Positions 35,265 through 43,542 are shown, counted from the first letter of the stretch. The stretch: DNA of 64,000 bases from Streptomyces meridianus (GCF_023703325.1 NZ_JAMQGM010000027.1:20501-84500), one strand, 5' to 3'. Made by a program: numbers and translations. The notes: a model not told the origin generated them from the letters alone.

Positions 35265-36406
35265 CGCAGAAACCCGAATCGTCCGGCCTGCGGACCACGC
35301 TCTGCCGTGATCCGCAGGCCTTCGAGGCGCTGGGCCCCGAGTGGGAGAGCCTCCACCGGCGCTGTGCGACGGCCACCCCGTTCCAGACCCACGCATGGCT
35401 GCACTCCTGGTGGCTGTCCTACGGGAGCGCGGGCCGGCTGCGGCTCGTCCTCGTCCGGCGGGACGGCTGCCTGGTCGGCGCCGCGGCCCTGATGCTCGCC
35501 CACCGCCCCCTACCGGTCCTCGTGCCGCTGGGCGGCGGCATCTCGGACTTCTTCGACGTCCTCCTGGACGACGCCTGCTCCGGCCCCGCCGCGCACGCCC
35601 TGGCTCGCGGCCTCCACCGTGTCGCGCGCACGTCCCTGGTGGACCTGCGCGAGGTGCGGCCGGGGGCCGCGGCGGAACGGATCCTGGCCCACTGGCCCGG
35701 CCCGGTCCGGAGCCTCACCGACTCGGTCTGCCTGGAACTGCCCGCCCTGCCGATGGACCAGTTGCTGGCGCGGCTGCCGGCCTCCAGCGCCCGCAGGAGC
35801 CGTGGAAAGCTCCGGCGGCTCGACCGGCTCGGCATCGAGCACCGCAGCGTGCCCGAGCACGAAGTCCCCGCGGCCGTCGCCACCTTGCTGGAACTCCACG
35901 GCATGCAGTGGCTCGGCCGCAGGGTGACCCCCGAACATCTCCGGCCACGCTTCGCCGAGCATCTCGCACGCGCCACACGGCAGATGGTCGGAACCGGTGA
36001 CGCCACGCTCACCCAGTACCGGATCGGCGAGCGGATCATGGCCGCCGACGTCACGCTGATGTCCCCGGACCTGGCCGGCGGCTACCTCTACGGCGTCCAC
36101 CCGGACCTGCGGGCGAAGGCCGACGTCACCACCATGCTCCTGCGCCACGACACCGCCCTCGCCGCGAGCACCGGCCGCTCCGTGGTGAGCCTGCTGCGCG
36201 GAACCGAGCCGTCCAAGCGCCACTGGCGGCCCGTACAGGTCGCCAACCGCCGTCTGATCCTGGCGCAGCGTCCGCTGGGGCCGGTGCTGGACCTGTACGC
36301 GGCCCAGGTGACCGGCTGGTCACGGCTGGCCGAGCTGCTCCGGCAGCGGCTTCCGGCGCTGCGCACCGGAATCGACCAGCTGCGGGCCAGGGCGGGCCGG
36401 CGATGA
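35261..36406 (+). CDS. GNAT family N-acetyltransferase (CelD/BcsL-like)
   Basis: 381 residues matching the double-GNAT proteins often found in polysaccharide loci (annotated CelD or BcsL). Features: FEALGPEWESLHRRCATATPFQTHAWL at the N-terminus, LDRLGIEH in the middle, and the C-terminal acetyltransferase-like half with YRIGERIMAADV and YLYGVHPDLRAKADVTTMLL. The GTG start overlaps the stop of the Wzz-like gene, making this the last member of the coupled run. Likely acyl- or aminoacyl-transfer to the polysaccharide or its precursor. The family's true reaction is uncertain. Confidence 0.78.
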   Translation: MTQKPESSGLRTTLCRDPQAFEALGPEWESLHRRCATATPFQTHAWLHSWWLSYGSAGRLRLVLVRRDGCLVGAAALMLAHRPLPVLVPLGGGISDFFDVLLDDACSGPAAHALARGLHRVARTSLVDLREVRPGAAAERILAHWPGPVRSLTDSVCLELPALPMDQLLARLPASSARRSRGKLRRLDRLGIEHRSVPEHEVPAAVATLLELHGMQWLGRRVTPEHLRPRFAEHLARATRQMVGTGDATLTQYRIGERIMAADVTLMSPDLAGGYLYGVHPDLRAKADVTTMLLRHDTALAASTGRSVVSLLRGTEPSKRHWRPVQVANRRLILAQRPLGPVLDLYAAQVTGWSRLAELLRQRLPALRTGIDQLRARAGRR

Positions 36407-36420
36407 CACCGGCCCGGTGC

Positions 36421-37551
36421 TCAGCAGGGGCGGCGGGACTTCCTCGTGCACTGCCGCCGTTGCCCGAGCAGCGCGTCGAGCCAGCGCGCGGGGAACAGCC
36501 CGTGGTCCTCGGCCCGGTGCTCCGGCTCGGGCTCGGGCGCCGTGCCCTCCGGGCTGTACTGCACCGAGCGGAACACCTGCGACGCGCGGGAGTTCTCGTC
36601 GCACGACCACACGCCGTGCGGGCAGTAGTCCGTCAAGGTGTGGTATTCCGGTGGGTTCTCGGCGATCCAGGCGAGCATGCGGCGCATGTACTCGGCATTG
36701 TCGCCGTTGCGGAACAGACCCCACTCCGGGTACGAGAACGGCTTGCGGTGCGCGGTCGCGAACTCCACGTGCCTGCGCAGTCCGAACGGCTGGTCCACCT
36801 GGTCGTCGAAGTCGTCCCCGGGCGGCTGGTCGTAGGAGTCCATGCCCACGATGTCGACGACGTCGTCACCCGGGTAGCAGCGCGTCCAGGGGATCGCGTC
36901 CCGCCCCCGGCTCGGGGTGAACTCGAAGCGGAACCGCTGGCCGGGAACCGAGCGCATCGCCGTGACGATGCTACGGAAGTACGCCCGCCACGCCTGCGGG
37001 TGGGGCGCGCACCGCCCGGTGTACGTCGTCCCGTTCATCTCCCACCCCAGCACGATCACCGCGTCCTGGAGGCCGAGTCCGGTCAGCCGGCGGGCCAGGG
37101 TGAGGAAGTGCGTGTCGAAGCCGCCGCCGGCCCCCTGCCGCAGCAGCACGGCGACCCGGTCGTCGGGCACCTCCTCCTCGTTGCGCTCCAGCATCGGAAC
37201 GTTGAGGACGAACAGCCGGCCGGCGGCCCCCTGCTTCCAGCGGGACCACGCGCGCAGGACCCGCGGGTCGCCCTCGATGTCCCTCCACCGGTGACCACCG
37301 AGATACGTATGGCCCACCTTCAGGTCCGTCTCCCCGAGCCATCGCTCGAACCGCTGCATCCGCAGCACCCCTTCGGGGCCCGATCCCAGATAGGCCCCCC
37401 ACGGGACTCCGGTGGCCTGCCGGGGCAGGGGCCCGCGCACCTCGGTCCCGGGGTGAGTACAGCCCGTGGCCATGGCGGCACCCGTGAACAGGGCGCCGGC
37501 GGCGACGGCCCCCACGCTCATCGCCAGCAACCGTCGCGGCCGCACGTCCAT
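36421..37551 (-). CDS. Secreted GH26-like glycosyl hydrolase
   Basis: 376 residues. A Tat-like basic start (RPRRLLAMSVG) and hydrophobic run precede ATGC, a possible but imperfect lipobox at Cys31. The (beta/alpha)8 enzyme shows GH26-like catalytic residues: acid/base Glu171 in VLGWEMNG and nucleophile Glu276 in FSYPEWGLF, as in beta-mannanases and related clan A enzymes. Four or more Cys in the mature part fit an exported protein. It is convergent with the exopolysaccharide genes and may trim or release that polymer. Its ATG has GGAG upstream. The exact substrate is not known. Confidence 0.75.
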   Translation of the reverse strand: MDVRPRRLLAMSVGAVAAGALFTGAAMATGCTHPGTEVRGPLPRQATGVPWGAYLGSGPEGVLRMQRFERWLGETDLKVGHTYLGGHRWRDIEGDPRVLRAWSRWKQGAAGRLFVLNVPMLERNEEEVPDDRVAVLLRQGAGGGFDTHFLTLARRLTGLGLQDAVIVLGWEMNGTTYTGRCAPHPQAWRAYFRSIVTAMRSVPGQRFRFEFTPSRGRDAIPWTRCYPGDDVVDIVGMDSYDQPPGDDFDDQVDQPFGLRRHVEFATAHRKPFSYPEWGLFRNGDNAEYMRRMLAWIAENPPEYHTLTDYCPHGVWSCDENSRASQVFRSVQYSPEGTAPEPEPEHRAEDHGLFPARWLDALLGQRRQCTRKSRRPC

Positions 37552-37700
37552 GGCTACTCCTTAAGGCGGACTTGCCCCTTCGGGGCGGATGGTCCCCGAC
37601 GGTAATCGGGACATATGTCGAATAGCTCCAGCGCAACTCGCCGATAGCCCGTCCGGGAGCACCACCGCCCGCGCGGCCCAAGGAATCCGGAAGAGGAGCA

Positions 37701-39050
37701 GTGCGCCACAGACCCGTTTCGTTCGACACCGAGGTGCCCGCGCTCGTGCTCCGCCTCGACAGGAACCCCTACCACCACGGCACCCTGGGGGCGGCCAGGT
37801 CACTGGGCAGGGCCGGGATCGAGGTCCACTCCCTCGTCGAGTCGCCGCGCAGCCCCGTCAACCACTCCCGCTTCGTGCACCGCGCGCACGACTGGCCCGG
37901 CGGTGCCCCCTCGGCCGGCCGGTTCGTCGAGGCGCTCCAGCAGGTCTCCGAACGCATCGGCCGGCCCGCGGTGCTCATCCCCATGGACGACCGCAGCGCG
38001 ATCTCGACGGCGCGGTGGGCCGACCGCCTCGCCGACCGGTATCTGCTGCCCCGTCAGTCGTCCTTCCTGCTGCGGCAGGTGGCGGACAAGGTGCAGCTCG
38101 CGCGGCTGTGCGAGCAGTGGGACGTCCCGCATCCACGGACGGTGGTACCGGGCAGTTCCCGGGAAGCGGCCGCGGCCGCGAAGGAACTCGGGCTGCCGGT
38201 GGTCGCGAAATGGAGCAGGCCCTGGCTGCTGGACGCAGCGACCGGCCTGCGCAGCACCTCGCTGGTCCGCACGGCCGACGAGGCCCGGCGTCTGTTCGAC
38301 CAGAGCGGTCGGGCAGGAAGCCGCCTGCTGCTGCAACGCCATCTCCCGGGCGGGCGCGGGACCGACTGGTTCTACCACGGGTGTTTCGCCGGGCCGGCCG
38401 GGTGTCTCATCGGCGGCACGGGACGCAAGGAGCTCGCCTGGCCGCCCGGCGCCGGACTGACCGCGGTGGGCAGGTGGCTCCCCAACCCCCAGGTGGAGGA
38501 ATCCGCGGTGCGGCTGGCAACGAACCTGGGCTACCGGGGAATCCTCGATCTGGACTTCCGCAGGGACGCCGAGGGCAAGTACCACCTGCTCGACTTCAAT
38601 CCCCGGCCCGGAGCCCAGTTCCGGCTGTTCACCGACCGGAGCGGCCTGGACGTCGTGCGGGCCCTCCACCTGGACCTCACCGGCCGGAACGTCACCACGC
38701 CCCAGCCGGTGGCGGGCCGACTGTTCGTCGCCGAGAACTACGCGCTGCTGTCGGCGCTGGCCGCAGCGAGGAAGCCACGGCCCCGTGCGGGACGCGCCGC
38801 CGCCGCGGCGGAGACCGCCGCAACCGGCCGTGAACGGAACGCGGAAGCGGCCTGGTTCGCAGCCGACGACCCCGCGCCGTTCTTCGCCATGGCGGCCGGC
38901 TGGACACGCCGTGCGGGCCGCAAGGGCCTCGAACGGCTCCGTCGTACCCGGCGTCCGCCCGCACCCACCCTCCGTCCCGTCCGACGGGCGGACGACCGTC
39001 CTTCGCAATGCAACGACCAGAGAGCGGGAGCATCATGTACGACCTGGTAG
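37701..39050 (+). CDS. ATP-grasp carboxylate-amine ligase
   Basis: 449 residues with the ATP-grasp fold: N-terminal pre-ATP domain (ALVLRLDRNPYHHGTLGAARSLG), LGLPVVAKWSRPW for the nucleotide lysine, LLLQRHLPGG, and the metal-binding end YRGILDLDFRRDAEGKYHLLDFNPRPGAQF split over about 290-325. The C-terminal 100 residues are low in pattern and basic. Such enzymes join a carboxylate to an amine through an acyl phosphate. GTG start with GAGGAG 5 nt upstream. It overlaps the next, flavin-dependent gene by 16 bp, so both act in one pathway, perhaps amino-acid decoration of the polymer or a small peptide-like metabolite. Confidence 0.8.
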   Translation: MRHRPVSFDTEVPALVLRLDRNPYHHGTLGAARSLGRAGIEVHSLVESPRSPVNHSRFVHRAHDWPGGAPSAGRFVEALQQVSERIGRPAVLIPMDDRSAISTARWADRLADRYLLPRQSSFLLRQVADKVQLARLCEQWDVPHPRTVVPGSSREAAAAAKELGLPVVAKWSRPWLLDAATGLRSTSLVRTADEARRLFDQSGRAGSRLLLQRHLPGGRGTDWFYHGCFAGPAGCLIGGTGRKELAWPPGAGLTAVGRWLPNPQVEESAVRLATNLGYRGILDLDFRRDAEGKYHLLDFNPRPGAQFRLFTDRSGLDVVRALHLDLTGRNVTTPQPVAGRLFVAENYALLSALAAARKPRPRAGRAAAAAETAATGRERNAEAAWFAADDPAPFFAMAAGWTRRAGRKGLERLRRTRRPPAPTLRPVRRADDRPSQCNDQRAGASCTTW

Positions 39051-40303
39051 TCGTGGGCGCCGGTCCCTACGGCCTGTCGATCGCCGCGCACGCGGCCGCC
39101 GCCGGGCTGCGGCTGCGGGTGTTCGGCCGCCCCATGGCCTCGTGGCGCGACCACATGCCCGAAGGAATGTTCCTCAAGTCGGAGCCGTGGTCGTCGAACC
39201 TGTCGGACCCCTCCGGCGACATCACGCTGTCCGCCTTCTGCGCCTCCCGGAACCTTCCGGCCGAGCACGGCCACCCGATGTCGATCGACACCTTCACCGA
39301 GTACGGACTCTGGTTCGGCGAGCGCGCCGTGCCCAGCATCGACGAGCAGACGGTCACCGCGGTCCGCCCGTACCGCGACGGCTTCCGGGTGGAGACCGCC
39401 GACGGAGAGATCGTCCCCACCCGGACCGTGGCCCTGGCCGTAGGCGTGATGCCGTTCGTACACCGCCCGGCGCCCCTCGGACCGTTGCCGGCGGGCCTCG
39501 TGTCGCACAGCAGCGACCATCGCGACCTCTCGGTGTTCAAGGGGAAGGACGTCACCGTCATCGGCGCCGGGCAGGCGGCGCTGGAGACCGCGGCGCTGCT
39601 GGCCGAGGAGGGAGCACAGGCGCGCATCGTCGCGCGCGCCGGGGGCATCCGGTGGAACACCCGGCCCCAGCCGCTCGAGCGCGGGCTGCTGACCTCGCTG
39701 CGCGATCCGCACTGCGGCCTGGGCACGGGATGGCCCAGCTGGGTGTGGTCCGAGATCCCCTGGGCGGTCCGCAGGCTGCCCGGCCCGACCCGGGTGCGCA
39801 TTGCCGCCACCGCGCTCGGGCCCGCCGGTGCCTGGTGGCTCCGCGACCGTGTCGAGGGCAGTGTTCCAGCGCTGCTGGGGCACCGGCTGCGCAGTGCCCA
39901 GCCGAGGGCGGGCGGGGTCCGGCTGGGGTTCGTCACCACCGACGGTGAACTCGCAGCCGTGGACACCGAGCACGTGATCGCTGCCACCGGCTTCGTCCCG
40001 GACCTGGCCCGGCTGTCCATGATCGACGCCCGGCTGCGCGGCGAGCTCCGGCGCGTCGGCGAGACGGGCCGCGCCCCCGAGCTCAACGGCCGCTTCGAGT
40101 CGTCGCGCCCCGGGCTCTTCTTCGCCGGGCTGCTGACTGCGCCCTCCTTCGGCCCGTCCATGCGCTTCGTCTACGGTGCTTCGTTCACGGCGGAGAGGCT
40201 GGTGCGCGGGGTGAAACGGCGGATCGGCAGGCGCCTGCTGGTGACGCAGAACCGGAAGCCGGAGGGTGAACGGTCGGACGTGCGCGTCGGCAGTCGCGCC
40301 TGA
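39035..40303 (+). CDS. FAD/NAD(P)-dependent monooxygenase-like oxidoreductase
   Basis: 422 residues. FAD-binding VVVGAGPYGLSIAAHAA at about 5-21, NADPH-binding VTVIGAGQAALETAALL near 172-188, and ATGFVPD near 320 are the three landmarks of class B flavin monooxygenases related to lysine/ornithine N-hydroxylases. The ATG at 39035 has GGGAG 4 nt upstream and lies inside the end of the ATP-grasp gene; the pair is translationally coupled. Probable N- or C-oxygenation of the amine or amino acid handled by the ligase. Could also be a simple thioredoxin-reductase-like enzyme, but the second Rossmann motif and size argue against. Confidence 0.78.
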   Translation: MYDLVVVGAGPYGLSIAAHAAAAGLRLRVFGRPMASWRDHMPEGMFLKSEPWSSNLSDPSGDITLSAFCASRNLPAEHGHPMSIDTFTEYGLWFGERAVPSIDEQTVTAVRPYRDGFRVETADGEIVPTRTVALAVGVMPFVHRPAPLGPLPAGLVSHSSDHRDLSVFKGKDVTVIGAGQAALETAALLAEEGAQARIVARAGGIRWNTRPQPLERGLLTSLRDPHCGLGTGWPSWVWSEIPWAVRRLPGPTRVRIAATALGPAGAWWLRDRVEGSVPALLGHRLRSAQPRAGGVRLGFVTTDGELAAVDTEHVIAATGFVPDLARLSMIDARLRGELRRVGETGRAPELNGRFESSRPGLFFAGLLTAPSFGPSMRFVYGASFTAERLVRGVKRRIGRRLLVTQNRKPEGERSDVRVGSRA

Positions 40304-40319
40304 CACGACGGCCTCGGGA

Positions 40320-40338
40320 CCCGGGCCGCCGGCCCGGG
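40320..40338 (+). terminator. Short GC hairpin after the flavin enzyme gene
   Basis: CCCGGGCC / GGCCCGGG 8-bp stem with a 3-nt loop, 17 bp after the stop, followed by a second stronger hairpin. Confidence 0.45.
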
Positions 40339-40355
40339 AGCGCCTGTCCCACGCG

Positions 40356-40389
40356 AACGGGTGGCTGCTCGTGTGCAGCCACCCGTTTT
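40356..40389. terminator. Bidirectional terminator between flavin gene and tRNA-Leu
   Basis: 13-bp stem (40356-40368 with 40375-40387), 6-nt loop, followed on the plus strand by TTTT. On the minus strand it lies just past the CCA end of the tRNA, so it can end both transcripts. Confidence 0.75.
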
Positions 40390-40395
40390 CCGTGG

Positions 40396-40480
40396 TGTCC
40401 GAGGGGGGACTTGAACCCCCACGCCCGATAAAGGGCACTAGCACCTCAAGCTAGCGCGTCTGCCATTCCGCCACCCGGAC
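40396..40480 (-). tRNA. tRNA-Leu (anticodon GAG)
   Basis: 85-nt class II tRNA. Acceptor GTCCGGG pairs with CTCGGAC (one G-T), the D-loop region reads TGGCGGAATGGCAGACGC, the anticodon loop is TTGAGGT within the CTAGC/GCTAG stem giving anticodon GAG (reads CUC and CUU), there is a long variable arm (TGCCCTTTATCGGGCG), and the T-arm is GGGGGTTCAAGTCCCCC. CCA is encoded at 40395-40393. Confidence 0.95.
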
Positions 40481-40711
40481 AAGGTGTGTGCCGTCCGGCC
40501 CCGGGGCCGTTCCGACGTGGAAAACCATAGCAAACATCCAGGCGTGGCCGATCACCCGAACCGGGGACACGGTCGCCGCATCGTCCGCCGGCCGCACGGC
40601 CGGGACCGACGCGGCCTTGGGCTGCGCCCTCCGCCGCGGGAGGATGGCCACGGATCCTGCCGCGCGGTCCGCAGGCCGGCCCGGCGGCAACGCACCACGA
40701 GGAGGCAGAGC

Positions 40712-42058
40712 GTGAGCGAGTCGAACCCGGCCACGAGGAAGTCCGGCACCGCCGCAGGCGGGAATGCCGAGGATGAAGTCGTCGGCCTCTGCCGGGACCT
40801 GATCCGGATCGACACGAGCAACTACGGCGACCACTCGGGCCCGGGCGAGCGCGCCGCCGCCGAGTACCTCGCCGAGAAGCTCGCGGAAGTCGGCCTCGAA
40901 CCACAGATCTTCGAGTCCCACCCGGGCCGTGCCTCCACCGTGGCAAGGATCGAGGGAGAGGACCCGTCGCGGCCCGCGCTCCTCATCCACGGGCACACCG
41001 ACGTGGTGCCGGCCAATGCGGAGGACTGGACCCACCACCCCTTCTCCGGGGAGATTGCGGACGGCTGCCTCTGGGGACGCGGAGCCGTCGACATGAAGGA
41101 CATGGACGCCATGACGCTGGCGGTCGTCCGGGAGCGGATGCGCAGCGGCCGCAAACCTCCGCGGGACATCGTGCTCGCCTTCCTCGCAGACGAGGAGGCG
41201 GGCGGTGTGTACGGCGCTCGGCACCTCGTCGACGAGCACCCGGACCTCTTCGAAGGGGTCACCGAGGCGATCGGCGAGGTCGGCGGGTTCTCGTTCACGG
41301 TCAACGAGAACCTGCGGCTGTACCTGGTGGAGACGGCCCAGAAGGGCATGCACTGGATGCGGCTCACCGTGGACGGCACCGCAGGCCACGGCTCGATGAC
41401 CAACAACGACAACGCGATCACCGAGCTGTGCGAGGCGGTCGGCCGTCTGGGCCGCCACACGTTCCCCGTCCGGGTCACCAAGACGGTGCGCTCGTTCCTC
41501 GACGAGCTGTCGGACGCCCTGGGCACGCCGCTCGATCCGGAGGACATGGACGCGACGCTCGCCAAGCTCGGCGGCATCGCCAAGATCATCGGGGCCACGC
41601 TGCGCAACACCGCAGCGCCGACCATGCTGGGCGCCGGGTACAAGGTGAACGTGATTCCGGGGCAGGCCACGGCACACGTCGACGGCCGGTTCCTGCCCGG
41701 GTACGAGGAGGAGTTCCTCGCCGACCTCGACCGGGTCCTGGGCCCGCGGGTCAAACGTGAGGACGTGCACGCGGACAAGGCGCTCGAGACGAGCTTCGAC
41801 GGGAACCTCGTCGACGCCATGCAGACCGCCCTGCGGGCGGAGGACCCGATCGCCCGCGCCGTGCCGTACTGCCTCTCCGGCGGCACCGACGCCAAGTCGT
41901 TCGACGATCTCGGCATCCGGTGCTTCGGCTTCGCGCCTCTGCAGCTTCCGCCCGAGCTGGACTTCGCCGGAATGTTCCACGGCGTGGACGAGAGGGTTCC
42001 CGTGGACGGCCTGAAATTCGGGGTCCGGGTTCTCGACCGGTTCCTCGACGGGAGCTGA
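40712..42058 (+). CDS. M20/M25/M40 family metallo-hydrolase
   Basis: 448-residue zinc peptidase/deacylase of the M20 family. Metal-site motifs are LLIHGHTDVVP near 88-98, GRGAVDMKD near 121-129 and ADEEAGG near 158-164 (catalytic Glu), with a dimerisation domain inserted around 205-330 and the C-terminal His in MFHGVDERV. Cytoplasmic. GTG start 6 nt after GGAGG. Substrates of this subgroup include dipeptides and N-acyl amino acids; the exact one is not visible. Ends in a strong hairpin terminator. Confidence 0.88.
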   Translation: MSESNPATRKSGTAAGGNAEDEVVGLCRDLIRIDTSNYGDHSGPGERAAAEYLAEKLAEVGLEPQIFESHPGRASTVARIEGEDPSRPALLIHGHTDVVPANAEDWTHHPFSGEIADGCLWGRGAVDMKDMDAMTLAVVRERMRSGRKPPRDIVLAFLADEEAGGVYGARHLVDEHPDLFEGVTEAIGEVGGFSFTVNENLRLYLVETAQKGMHWMRLTVDGTAGHGSMTNNDNAITELCEAVGRLGRHTFPVRVTKTVRSFLDELSDALGTPLDPEDMDATLAKLGGIAKIIGATLRNTAAPTMLGAGYKVNVIPGQATAHVDGRFLPGYEEEFLADLDRVLGPRVKREDVHADKALETSFDGNLVDAMQTALRAEDPIARAVPYCLSGGTDAKSFDDLGIRCFGFAPLQLPPELDFAGMFHGVDERVPVDGLKFGVRVLDRFLDGS

Positions 42059-42061
42059 TGC

Positions 42062-42094
42062 CAGGGCTCCGGCCGCGATGCGGCCGGAGCCCTG
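42062..42094 (+). terminator. Terminator after the M20 hydrolase gene
   Basis: Perfect 15-bp stem (42062-42076 with 42080-42094) and 3-nt loop, starting 3 bp past the stop. Confidence 0.78.
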
Positions 42095-42149
42095 CGTCAA
42101 TCCGGTATCCGGCCCACCCCACCTGATCGAGTGAATGAACTTTCGTCTC

Positions 42150-42178
42150 CGTAGCCCAATCTCTCCCCCTCTCGTTGC
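42150..42178 (+). promoter_or_regulatory. Candidate sigma-BldN promoter before the short chaplin
   Basis: CGTAGC at 42150-42155 and CGTTGC at 42173-42178 each match 5 of 6 positions of the consensus I recall for sigma-BldN (CGTAAC, CGTTGA), with a 17-bp spacer. It lies about 50 bp before the chaplin start. Chaplin genes are known BldN targets in S. venezuelae. Confidence 0.45.
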
Positions 42179-42228
42179 AGCCTGTGTGGGCCTTTCGCCA
42201 AGGGCCCGTTCTGCCACAAGGAGGAAGA

Positions 42229-42462
42229 ATGATCCAGCAGGTCGTGGCCGCCACGGCGGTCGTCGGCGGTCTCGTGCTCGCCGCTGCGGGTACAGCCGTC
42301 GCCGAGTCTGCTGCCAGGGGTGCCTCCGCGCATTCCTCCGGGACCGCGTCGGGCAACGTCGTCCAGGCGCCGGTGCATGTTCCGCTGAACGTGTGCGGCG
42401 ACTCGGTCTCCGTGATCGGTGCTCTCAATCCCTCCTTCGGCAACACGTGCAGCACGAAGTGA
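42229..42462 (+). CDS. Short chaplin (ChpH/ChpE type)
   Basis: 77-residue secreted amyloid-forming surfactant protein that coats aerial hyphae and spores. Signal peptide about residues 1-25 (VVAATAVVGGLVLAAAG, cut near VAE), then one chaplin domain: SGNVVQAPVHVPLNVCGDSV and FGNTC with the paired Cys. It ends at the domain, with no sortase signal, so it assembles at the air-water interface after being anchored by long chaplins. GGAGG 4 nt before ATG. Followed by a long chaplin gene, as in the chpH-chpC pair of S. coelicolor (from memory). Confidence 0.93.
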   Translation: MIQQVVAATAVVGGLVLAAAGTAVAESAARGASAHSSGTASGNVVQAPVHVPLNVCGDSVSVIGALNPSFGNTCSTK

Positions 42463-42495
42463 TGTTGTGACACAGCCCATGAGGGTGTGATCCCG

Positions 42496-42532
42496 CGTGG
42501 CCCCGGGGTGCCAGAGGCATTCCGGGGTCACG
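42496..42532 (+). terminator. Hairpin between the two chaplin genes
   Basis: 11-bp stem with one G-T (42496-42506 with 42522-42532) and a 15-nt loop; likely terminator or attenuator separating the two chaplin transcripts. Confidence 0.55.
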
Positions 42533-42596
42533 TGGAATTGGCTACCGGGCAGTTAGCCCGCGAGCATTCCTGAAATTTAGGCAGGGGAAGAAAGCT

Positions 42597-43259
42597 ATGC
42601 GACAGGTCGCAAGAAAAGGCCTGATCACCGTTGCGGCCGCGAGCGGAATGCTCGCCATCACCGGTGGTTACGCGCACGCGGATGCGGGCGCCAAGGGGCT
42701 CACCGAGGAAGCGTCGGGCCTCCTCACCGGAAACGTCGTCCAGGCGCCCGTACATGTGCCGGTGAACATCTGTGGCAACACGGTGAACGTCCTCGGGGCC
42801 CTCAACCCCGCGGCCGGCAACGACTGCGCCACACGGTCGGGCGGCAGTGCGGGCGACAGCGGCTCCGACGAGACGGCCGGCGATTCCGGCACCACCGGTC
42901 TCAGCAACGAGTCGGAGGGGACCGGCTCCGGCAACGTGATCCAGCTGCCGATCGAGGCGCCCGTCAACCTCTGCGGCAACAACATCGGCCTCGCTTCCCT
43001 CGACAACCTGTCGGCCGACAACGGGTGCGCCCAGGGCACCACGCTGCAGGGCGGGGACTCTCCGGAGACCCCCGGGGACGAGGAGGAGGGCGACAGCCCG
43101 AACACTCCGGACACGGACGGCACCTCCGGTGAGCAGGTCGAGCTGGCCGAGACCGGCACTTCCTCCGGGCTCACGGGCGTCGCCCTGCCCGCGGGCGCGG
43201 CGCTCGTCCTGGGTGGTGCGGTGCTGTTCCGCCGTTCCCGGGCGGCCTCCCGGTCCTGA
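42597..43259 (+). CDS. Long chaplin with two chaplin domains and LAETG sortase signal
   Basis: 220 residues: signal peptide (1-29), first chaplin domain (about 40-77, SGLLTGNVVQAPVHVPVNIC and GNDC), Gly/Ser/Asp linker, second domain (about 108-145, SGNVIQLPIEAPVNLCGNN and DNGC), acidic Pro/Glu/Asp stretch, then LAETG near 186-190, a hydrophobic helix and a basic tail (RRSRAASRS). This is the ChpA-C architecture: sortase links it to peptidoglycan so that short chaplins can assemble on it. The second domain is more diverged. AGGGGAAG lies before the ATG. A 15-bp hairpin terminates it. Confidence 0.93.
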   Translation: MRQVARKGLITVAAASGMLAITGGYAHADAGAKGLTEEASGLLTGNVVQAPVHVPVNICGNTVNVLGALNPAAGNDCATRSGGSAGDSGSDETAGDSGTTGLSNESEGTGSGNVIQLPIEAPVNLCGNNIGLASLDNLSADNGCAQGTTLQGGDSPETPGDEEEGDSPNTPDTDGTSGEQVELAETGTSSGLTGVALPAGAALVLGGAVLFRRSRAASRS

Positions 43260-43289
43260 GGCGGAACCGCGGTGACCCGCGGATCACAG

Positions 43290-43321
43290 GAGCGGGCCCC
43301 GGACACGTCCGGGGCCCGCTC
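43290..43321. terminator. Terminator after the long chaplin
   Basis: 15-bp perfect inverted repeat (43290-43304 with 43307-43321) between convergent genes; the tip must open to give a usable loop. Confidence 0.78.
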
Positions 43322-43353
43322 TCATGCCGTGTGCGGCTGCGCAGTCCCGGCAG

Positions 43354-43542
43354 TCACCACGTGGCGCGCACCTGGCGGATGATCCGGCGGCGCAGCCGCA
43401 CCCGACGGCTGCCGTCGGGGTGCAGCCGCAGGCGGTCCAACTCCCAGTGTCCGTATTCGGCATGGTCGGTCAGCAGGCGTGCGGTGTCCTTCCGGGACAC
43501 CCCACGCGGGACGTACACGTCACGAAATTCGTATTCCGGCAT
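43354..43542 (-). CDS. DUF5703 family small protein
   Basis: About 62 residues (MPEYEFRDVYVPRGVSRKD to RRRIIRQVRATW), a small basic protein conserved in Streptomyces as DUF5703. ATG 43542 is used; an in-frame ATG at 43551 is possible. No membrane segment or catalytic motif. Divergent from the next gene with a 47-bp gap, so promoters must overlap. Function unknown. Confidence 0.7.
   Translation of the reverse strand: MPEYEFRDVYVPRGVSRKDTARLLTDHAEYGHWELDRLRLHPDGSRRVRLRRRIIRQVRATW

Noticed and set aside
37610..37647. Palindrome GACATATGTC and a GCCGATAG reminiscent of the sigma-WhiG -10
   Set aside because: The palindrome is short and the TAAA -35 element expected 15 bp upstream reads AATA; too weak to call.
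40320..40338. Possible tRNA-associated attachment site next to tRNA-Leu
   Set aside because: No integrase gene and no repeat of the tRNA 3' end was seen in the window, so no integrated element is supported.
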